Shown one piece after another: positions 6,370 through 11,442 of a stretch of 13,456 bases of DNA. The notes beneath the pieces are model-generated. The model had not been told where the DNA came from, did not search any database, and saw nothing but the letters and a program-made list of their open reading frames with translations. Each line of letters starts with the position of its first letter. The stretch's first letter is position 1. Source of the DNA: Alphaproteobacteria bacterium (GTDB taxonomy: Bacteria > Pseudomonadota > Alphaproteobacteria > Sphingomonadales > Rhodothalassiaceae); the NCBI GenBank assembly GCA_003695555.1, contig RFIU01000179.1, forward strand, positions 1 through 13,456. Reading direction: 5' to 3'. Both the position numbers and the translations under genes were made by a program.

Positions 6370-6837
6370 TCATCGACTGGTCATCGCCTCATGGATGAAG
6401 ACCGTGGTCACACCGGGGCCGAGTACCGTGTCGGCCGCGCGCTGCAGGCGGGCGCGAACCAGCGGGATGTCGATCGGTGCGCCGGCTTCGATGTCGTAGC
6501 GGGTGAGATCGGCGATCGCCATCAGGAAGGCGGCTTCGAGCTTCGGCATCGCCGCCTCGACCTTCGCCCGCGCCTTTGCCGTCTCGACCTTGAGCGCGGC
6601 CCGGACGATGAAACGCCCCTGCAGATAGCCGGCACGCGTCAGCGGAACGTCCACCGGCTTCATGTCGATATAGCGCAATTCGTCCTGTGCACCCGCCCCT
6701 TCGCCTTCGGAAGCGCGCGCCTTACCGAGGCTGCCGGCCCCCGCTGCCGCGAGAATGAGCGGGAGAAGGAAAAAGATGGCCCATCGCGCGCGAAATGCGG
6801 TCGGCAGAAGACGGCGATGTCGGCATCGCATAATCAT
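6370..6837 (-). CDS. FliL-like membrane-anchored protein
   Basis: A 155-residue protein resembling FliL, the flagellar basal-body-associated inner-membrane protein that interacts with the stator. It has a short basic N-terminus (RCRHRR), one hydrophobic segment at about 20-36 (membrane anchor, or signal peptide with an ARAS site near 40-43) and an acidic/glycine linker (44-52). A compact domain follows with the FliL pattern: DVPLTRAGYLQGRFIV (63-78), ALKVE (81-85), PKLEAAFLMAIADLTRYD (98-115), PIDIPLVRARLQ (121-132) and VTTVFIHEAM (143-152). No other flagellar gene is in the window, so it is an orphan copy or a FliL-domain protein with another role. The ribosome site is weak, and an ATG at codon 3 is a possible alternative start. 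It is convergent with the patatin-like gene, 21 bases apart. A CtrA-like box lies 26 bases upstream. Confidence 0.68.
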   Translation of the reverse strand: MIMRCRHRRLLPTAFRARWAIFFLLPLILAAAGAGSLGKARASEGEGAGAQDELRYIDMKPVDVPLTRAGYLQGRFIVRAALKVETAKARAKVEAAMPKLEAAFLMAIADLTRYDIEAGAPIDIPLVRARLQRAADTVLGPGVTTVFIHEAMTSR

Positions 6838-6862
6838 GCCCGACAGTCTTTCTCATCAGGCC

Positions 6863-6877
6863 TTAAGGAAGCGCTAA
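6863..6877 (-). promoter_or_regulatory. CtrA-like box upstream of the FliL-like gene
   Basis: The plus strand reads TTAA-GGAAGCG-CTAA; on the minus strand this is TTAG-N7-TTAA. The alphaproteobacterial cell-cycle and motility regulator CtrA recognises TTAA-N7-TTAA, so this is a one-mismatch match with correct spacing, located 26 bases upstream of the FliL-like ATG. Flagellar genes are classical CtrA targets, which makes the position meaningful. A single short motif can occur by chance. Confidence 0.35.
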
Positions 6878-7170
6878 GAAAAATTCGGGGCATGCCCGGT
6901 CCGGTCGTCTGCCTTGCCTTTCCTGGCCGACATCGACCGCTTGCGGCCATCACCATGGCGATATTCGGCGTTCCTGCCCTTCTGGCCGCCATCATTCTCT
7001 CATCCTGCTATTGTCGCCGCGCACAATGCATTGCAATCTGCGAATCCCGGGTACCGCTGCGGCATGGGCTGGCCCGCGTATCATATTGAATCTTCAAGAA
7101 CTTGGTTGGCCGGCGACATTTGGCACGGAGTTTGTAAGGAAGCCATCGCCTCGTGAGTGAGCCAGGAGAC

Positions 7171-7188
7171 GGTCGCTTCACCGCGACC
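7171..7188. repeat. Perfect 6-bp hairpin
   Basis: GGTCGC (7171-7176) and GCGACC (7183-7188) are perfect arms around TTCACC. No T-run follows on either strand. It is the first of several stems in this intergenic region. Confidence 0.4.
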
Positions 7189-7232
7189 CCGGAGCGGACG
7201 TCTTCGCCATGCTCGCCCCCCTCGCGAAGCAT

Positions 7233-7296
7233 GCGAAACTGCCGGCCCGGTCGCCCCCCCCTCCCCTTGCCCCTCAAGGCCGGGCCGGCACTTCGC
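7233..7296. repeat. Long stem-loop with G-rich (minus-strand) loop downstream of the PLP-enzyme gene
   Basis: Arms at 7233-7250 and 7280-7296 pair as five bp (GCGAA/TTCGC), a small AC/C interruption, then eleven perfect bp (TGCCGGCCCGG with its complement). Inside the 29-base loop is a second small stem, CCTTG (7265-7269) with CAAGG (7275-7279). On the minus strand, which is the transcript downstream of the PLP-enzyme gene, the loop contains G-runs of 4, 4 and 8 separated by 3 and 1 bases, compatible with a G-quadruplex. There is no T-run, so it is not a standard intrinsic terminator; it may be a 3'-end structure or a cruciform-forming element. Confidence 0.6.
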
Positions 7297-7304
7297 TCAT
7301 CTCC

Positions 7305-7326
7305 CCCCTTTTCCATGGGAAGGGGC
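7305..7326. repeat. Short hairpin immediately downstream of the PLP-enzyme stop
   Basis: TTCC (7311-7314) and GGAA pair tightly around an ATG loop, with outer CC/GG pairs and two wobble pairs. It ends 12 bases before the stop codon of the PLP-enzyme gene. It lacks a T-run and is only weakly supported as a transcript-end structure. Confidence 0.3.
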
Positions 7327-7337
7327 GGTTCCCACCA

Positions 7338-8474
7338 TCAGGCCAGCAGATCGCGATGATCGGCAAGGGCGACAAGCAGCCGCTCGATGTCGGCTTCCGT
7401 ATTGTAGAAATGGGGCGAAACCCGCAGGTTCCCGTCACGGCACGAGGTGATGATCCCCCGCTCCGCAAGTCGTTCGACCAGCGCCTGGTCGTCGCGCGAA
7501 CGGATGGCGATCATCGCCCCGTGGCGGGCCGGATCCTTCGGCGTGGCGAGCCGGGCGCCGAGTTCGTCCGCGCCTTCCTTCAGCCGCGCGGTCAATGTCG
7601 CGATCGCGGCGGCGATCCGCTCGATGCCGACCTCCAGCACCAGTTCGAGCCCGGCCTTGCCGGCATAAAGATTGGGCACCGGCGGCGTGCCGGTCTCAAA
7701 GCGGCGTGCATCACCCGCCGGGTCGTGGGCATAGATGTTCATGGCGGCGATGTCGCGTTGCGCGAACCAGCCGGTAACGAAGGGAGAGAAGCGTTCGATC
7801 AGTTCCTTGCGCACAAAGAGAAAGCCCAGCCCGGCACTTGACAGCAGATATTTGAGAGCGCCACCGATCAGCACGTCGATGTCGAGCGCGTGCACGTCGA
7901 TCGGCAGTTGCCCCAGCCCCTGATAGGCGTCGAGCACGACGATCGCGCCATTGGCATGAGCCAGCCGGACGATGCGCTCGATCTCGTTGACCGCACCATG
8001 ACGATAGCAGACATGGGCGATCGAGACGGCGAGGGTGCGCTCGTCGATCGCTTTCTCGAAACGAGAGAAGGGGATCCGCCCGTCTTCGTCCTCGGGCACA
8101 TGAACGACCTCGAAGCCACGGCGTTCCTGCGCATGCCAGATCTGACCGACGGTCGGGAATTCGTAGTCTGAGACGACGATGCGGTTGCGCGACCCTTGCG
8201 GGGCCAGTGCGCTGACGAAGCTGTCGAGTCCGGCAGAGGCCGAAGTGGTAATCGCGACCTCCGCCGGCACCGCCCCGATCAGGCGGGCGAAAAGAGCGCG
8301 CACCTCTTCCTGAAGGCCCATCCAGCCCTGCCAGTCGGCACCGACTTCGTGACGGCGGGCGAGATAGGAATGAAAAGCCGCCTCCACCTCATGCGAAAGC
8401 GCGCCATAGGAGCAGCTGTTCAGATAGACGTTGTGCGCCAGGATCGGGAAATGGTCACGAAGGATTCCGGTCAT
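7338..8474 (-). CDS. PLP-dependent class V aminotransferase family enzyme
   Basis: A 378-residue fold-type I PLP enzyme of the class V family (cysteine desulfurase, kynureninase, isopenicillin-N-epimerase-like); the exact reaction is unknown. Visible features are TTSASAGLDSF (76-86) for cofactor phosphate binding, HVCYRHGAVN (154-163), the pyridine-nitrogen aspartate in VLDAYQGLGQLPIDV (180-194, Asp182), the Schiff-base lysine in IGGALKYL (203-210, Lys208), RFETGTPP (258-265) and the carboxylate-binding arginine in LRVSPHFYNT (350-359, Arg351). All catalytic elements are present. The start is set at the ATG with GGAG 6 bases upstream; two upstream ATGs (8486, 8498) are in frame but have poor ribosome sites. 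It starts 39 bases after the stop of the NSS transporter gene, so co-transcription is likely, suggesting that the transported compound is its substrate. Confidence 0.9.
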   Translation of the reverse strand: MTGILRDHFPILAHNVYLNSCSYGALSHEVEAAFHSYLARRHEVGADWQGWMGLQEEVRALFARLIGAVPAEVAITTSASAGLDSFVSALAPQGSRNRIVVSDYEFPTVGQIWHAQERRGFEVVHVPEDEDGRIPFSRFEKAIDERTLAVSIAHVCYRHGAVNEIERIVRLAHANGAIVVLDAYQGLGQLPIDVHALDIDVLIGGALKYLLSSAGLGFLFVRKELIERFSPFVTGWFAQRDIAAMNIYAHDPAGDARRFETGTPPVPNLYAGKAGLELVLEVGIERIAAAIATLTARLKEGADELGARLATPKDPARHGAMIAIRSRDDQALVERLAERGIITSCRDGNLRVSPHFYNTEADIERLLVALADHRDLLA

Positions 8475-8513
8475 CGGCTTCTCCATCTCGATGCGCATCT
8501 CATACGCCGTACC

Positions 8514-9941
8514 TCAGCCGGCCAGCAGGATGGCCAGAATTGCGAGCGGTGCGAGCACCCGTAGAAAGAAGCGCCAGACGCCGAGCAGCGCTTCACTCCA
8601 GCCGGTTTCGCTCCGCTGGATGGCGCGCGGCACCATCCAGCCGACGAACAGGGCGATGAGCATGCCATTGACCGGCAGCAGCAGACTGGCGATCGAATAA
8701 TCGAGGGTATCGAAGATGCCGCGATCTTCGAATCCCGGCACCAGTCCGAGGGGCCGCACATCCTGCCAGACATTGAAGGAAAGCGCCGCGGCCGCGCCGA
8801 TGATCCAGGCCGCAAGCCCGATCACAAGAGTCGCCGCCGGACGCGCCCAGCCTCTGCCCGTCGCCCAGGCCACCACCGGCTCGAGGGTCGCGATGCCGGT
8901 GGTGAAGGCGGCGAAGAAGACGAGCAGGAAAAAGATCGTGCCCAGCACCGCGCCGCCCGGAATCTGCGCGAAGGCGGCCGGAAGGGTGACGAAGATCAGT
9001 CCCGGCCCCTCAGCCGGGTCGATACCGAGCGAAAAGACGATCGGAAAGATCGCAAGCCCTGCCAGCAGCGCGACCATGGTATCGGTCGCACAGATCTGGG
9101 CGGCCGAACGCGGCAGACTGTCGTGCTCGGAGAGATAGGCGCCGAAGGTCATCAGCGCACCGATTCCGATGGCAAGCGAAAAGAATGCCTGCCCGACCGC
9201 CAGCAGGACGCCGTGCCAGCTCAGCTTCGCGAAATCGGGGGCCAGCAGGAACGCGACACCGCGTCCGAAATCGCCCTTCAGGGCGGCGTAGAAGACAAGG
9301 CCGAGCAGCATCACGAACAGCGCCGGCATCATGATCTTCGCCGCCCGTTCGAGACCTTGGCGCACCCCTTGTGCGACGATCGCGATGACACCGCCCATGA
9401 ACAGGGCATGAAAGAACAGCAGTCGCCAGGGACTGCCCTGAAGCTCGGCAAAGCGCGCCGCATAGTCGCCGCCCCCGCCAGCAGTCGGGTCCAGAAAGCC
9501 CTGACCCGACAAAAACAGCCAGAGATAATCGAGCACCCAGCCGGCGACCACCGAGTAATAGCCGATGCCGACGAAGGGAAGCAGCAGCGAAAGCACCCCG
9601 ATCGTCTGCCAGAAGGGACCGGCGCCGGTTTCGGCGCGCAGATGACGAACCGCGGTTTCGGCATCACCGCGCCCGCGCCGGCCCATCAGCAGCTCGGCGA
9701 CCATCACCGGAAACCCGATGGCGACGACCGCCGCCAGATAAACGAGAACGAAGGCCCCGCCGCCGTTCTCGCCGGCGATATAGGGAAAACGCCAGATATT
9801 GCCGAGACCCACGGCCGCTCCGGCGGCGGTCAGCACGAAGCCGAGATGCGACGACCATCGGGTCGCACTGCTGCCGGCCGTGTTCGCCCCGGCGGCGGTC
9901 GTCTGCGCGGCCGGCCCCGCCGGCCCTTGCGTCTGCGTCAT
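8514..9941 (-). CDS. Sodium-dependent transporter of the NSS (SNF) family
   Basis: A 475-residue inner-membrane symporter of the neurotransmitter:sodium symporter family, which in bacteria typically imports amino acids with Na+. The N-terminal signature is clear: SSHLGFVLTAAGAAVGLG then NIWRFPYIAGENGGGAF (residues 30-64), including the unwound TM1 glycines. Hydrophobic segments count to 11 rather than 12, as in the Tyt1/MhsT-type bacterial members, with a very short C-terminus after the last helix. TM8 has AAFTTGIATLEP, matching the sodium-2 site region of the family. The first 29 residues are an Ala/Thr/Gly-rich cytosolic tail. The start is supported by GGAGG 8 bases upstream of the ATG. It lies between the CDGSH-bicupin gene (91 bases upstream) and the PLP enzyme (39 bases downstream). 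The substrate is not identifiable from sequence. Confidence 0.94.
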   Translation of the reverse strand: MTQTQGPAGPAAQTTAAGANTAGSSATRWSSHLGFVLTAAGAAVGLGNIWRFPYIAGENGGGAFVLVYLAAVVAIGFPVMVAELLMGRRGRGDAETAVRHLRAETGAGPFWQTIGVLSLLLPFVGIGYYSVVAGWVLDYLWLFLSGQGFLDPTAGGGGDYAARFAELQGSPWRLLFFHALFMGGVIAIVAQGVRQGLERAAKIMMPALFVMLLGLVFYAALKGDFGRGVAFLLAPDFAKLSWHGVLLAVGQAFFSLAIGIGALMTFGAYLSEHDSLPRSAAQICATDTMVALLAGLAIFPIVFSLGIDPAEGPGLIFVTLPAAFAQIPGGAVLGTIFFLLVFFAAFTTGIATLEPVVAWATGRGWARPAATLVIGLAAWIIGAAAALSFNVWQDVRPLGLVPGFEDRGIFDTLDYSIASLLLPVNGMLIALFVGWMVPRAIQRSETGWSEALLGVWRFFLRVLAPLAILAILLAG

Positions 9942-10032
9942 GATGCGGTCCTCCCTTGATGCGGATGCGCCGGCCCGCCTTTCGGTCTTTTCGTCATGCC
10001 GGCACCTTGCCCATGCCCGCGCGGTTCCCCTG

Positions 10033-11097
10033 CTAGTAGTTGATCGCCGGACTGCCCGCCGGATAGAAGGCGCCGGCCAGCCGCATACCCGCCGGATCCG
10101 TGCATTCGAGCGAGTGGACCTGACGTGCCGGCAGAAAGATCACGTCGCCCGGCGCGACCGCCGCCCGGGCGCCCTGCGTCCACATGAAGCCGCGACCGGA
10201 AAGAATCAGGATCGCCTCCTCATAGAGATGGCGATGACCGGCTGCGCGCGAGCGCGGGATCTCGCCGATGAACAGGGTCACCTGTTCGGAACCCGTCTCG
10301 GGGCCGACCAGAACCTGATAGAAGCGATCTGCCATCCGTGCCCGTGCCGCAGGGTCGAAGGCGCGCGCCCGCTCGGCCATCCGGTCGTCGAAACGGCCGG
10401 AGAATTCAGGCATCGGCTGCGGTGTGGGTCCCAGCGGGCATTGGGTCGCGATCAGCACGGCCGGCTCTTCATCTTCGGGATCGACGCGCACCCGCTCGCC
10501 GGCGAGCAGATGATAGCCGGTCATCGGCGCGAGCGGAAAGACCCGCTCCTCGATGATCAGCCGCCCCCGCCCGGCATGACAGAACAGGACCGCCTCGCTG
10601 CCCGGCCCGAAGTCGAGCGGAGCCGTCGGCCCATTCGCTTCCAGCCGATATTGGGCCAGATGCCGGGCCCCCGTATTCTCCCCGATCAGCGGCAGGATAT
10701 GCCAGCCGTCGAGACGGCTGGACATCGCAGGGTCGGGCGTCAGCACGAAGCAGCCGCCGTCAAGCAGGGCACGACCTTGCGCATCGGGCGGGGTTACCGG
10801 AATGTCGGCGCTTGCCGCGATCTCTTCGGCGCTCGCCTCCTCGTACACTTCGCCCAGATTGTTGTGAGAGCCGTCACAAAGGGGGGGATGGCGGGTGTGC
10901 TTGCAGCCGCAAAAGAGAACCTCTTCGCCGTCCTCCTTTGCTTCATAGGCGACCGGCTGGATACCCGTTCCCTTGTGCGATCCGTCGCAGAAGGGCTGAT
11001 TGGCGGACAGTCCGCAGGCACACCACCAGTATTTGCGCCCCTTCTTCTCGAGTCGAACGAGCCAGGGTTTCGGCCGTGCGATCACCGGTTCCGTCAT
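10033..11097 (-). CDS. Double CDGSH iron-sulfur protein fused to a bicupin
   Basis: A 354-residue protein with two iron-sulfur motifs followed by two cupin-like domains; function unknown. The first CDGSH motif has Cys26, Cys28, Ser31, Pro35, Cys37 and His41; the second has Cys63, Cys65, Thr68, Pro72, Cys74 and His78. Both fit the three-Cys-one-His 2Fe-2S binding pattern. A linker (about 80-110) is acidic and Ala-rich. A first cupin-like half (about 130-218) has lost the usual metal histidines. The second (about 260-345) has GHRHLYEEAILILSG (287-301) with His288, His290 and Glu293 or Glu294, and PGDVIFLPARQVH (316-328) with His328, so one metal site looks intact. There is no signal peptide. 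The start has GGAGGTGA about 8 bases upstream. A redox-coupled cupin oxygenase, isomerase or sensor are all possible. Confidence 0.9.
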   Translation of the reverse strand: MTEPVIARPKPWLVRLEKKGRKYWWCACGLSANQPFCDGSHKGTGIQPVAYEAKEDGEEVLFCGCKHTRHPPLCDGSHNNLGEVYEEASAEEIAASADIPVTPPDAQGRALLDGGCFVLTPDPAMSSRLDGWHILPLIGENTGARHLAQYRLEANGPTAPLDFGPGSEAVLFCHAGRGRLIIEERVFPLAPMTGYHLLAGERVRVDPEDEEPAVLIATQCPLGPTPQPMPEFSGRFDDRMAERARAFDPAARARMADRFYQVLVGPETGSEQVTLFIGEIPRSRAAGHRHLYEEAILILSGRGFMWTQGARAAVAPGDVIFLPARQVHSLECTDPAGMRLAGAFYPAGSPAINY

Positions 11098-11206
11098 CGA
11101 TTCACCTCCATGACAGCTTTCCCCATCGCCGCAGCATGCCGGTCGGGCCGGCCCCTCCCGCCCGCCGGTACGCCTACTCTAGCCGAGCGGACGGCGGACG
11201 GCAGAC

Positions 11207-11252
11207 AAAAAAGTGGCGGGAGAGACGATGGGGGGCAAAATCTCTCCCGCCA
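11207..11252 (-). terminator. Rho-independent terminator of the TonB-dependent receptor gene
   Basis: On the minus strand a 12-bp perfect stem (arms at 11214-11225 and 11241-11252, TGGCGGGAGAGA and its complement) with a 15-base loop is followed by C and six T (11207-11212). This is a textbook intrinsic terminator, placed about 190 bases downstream of the receptor stop and before the CDGSH-bicupin gene. It separates the two transcription units. Confidence 0.85.
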
Positions 11253-11253
11253 G

Positions 11254-11286
11254 CCTTTCCGGGTGGAGACGGAGCACCCGGAAAGG
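11254..11286. repeat. Second perfect 12-bp hairpin abutting the terminator
   Basis: CCTTTCCGGGTG (11254-11265) and CACCCGGAAAGG (11275-11286) are perfect arms with a 9-base loop, one base away from the terminator stem. On the minus strand it comes just before the terminator hairpin, so the receptor transcript would end in two stacked stems. It may protect the 3' end from exonucleases or strengthen termination. Confidence 0.7.
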
Positions 11287-11442
11287 GACTTCCTGATTTT
11301 CGCATCGCCGCGGTCCGCATCTGCGACCGGCTTCTCCCTCTTTCCGGCCGACAAGGGCACGCAGGACCGCTCTTTATCGCTTCTTCTCGCTTCTCCTCCT
11401 CTTCGCCGCAACGAAGCTTCACGTCCGCTGAGCAGATCGGGT
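11287..11442 (-). other. 3' untranslated region of the receptor transcript
   Basis: These 156 bases lie between the receptor stop codon and the tandem hairpins. Read on the minus strand, the first part is purine-rich (runs of GAAGAGGAGGAG and GAAGAAGCGATAAAGAG) and contains a small CTTCG/CGAAG stem close to the stop. No convincing reading frame with a ribosome site was seen. Confidence 0.35.

Larger units (their letters stand above)
6878..7337. other. Gene-free, hairpin-rich and C/G-run-rich intergenic region
   Basis: No credible coding sequence, tRNA or known RNA family was recognised between the FliL-like gene and the end of the PLP-enzyme gene. The left part has a short palindrome GGGCATGCCC (6888-6897) and a sigma-54-like sequence on the plus strand at 7121-7136 (TGGCACG, 4 bases, TTGTA; the usual GC at -12 is GT). 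The right part, 7171-7326, is packed with inverted repeats and runs of 4 to 8 C on the plus strand, described separately. Translations of the frames here are Pro/Arg/Ser-rich shadows. Confidence 0.4.

Noticed and set aside
7153..7359. Small plus-strand protein after the sigma-54-like sequence
   Set aside because: It starts with GTG, lacks a proper ribosome site, and is Pro/Ser/Arg-rich low-complexity translation of hairpin DNA that runs into the opposite gene.
9123..9959. A 278-codon plus-strand frame opposite the NSS transporter
   Set aside because: It is charged and repetitive in composition, while the minus strand gives an unmistakable 11-TM transporter with a good ribosome site.
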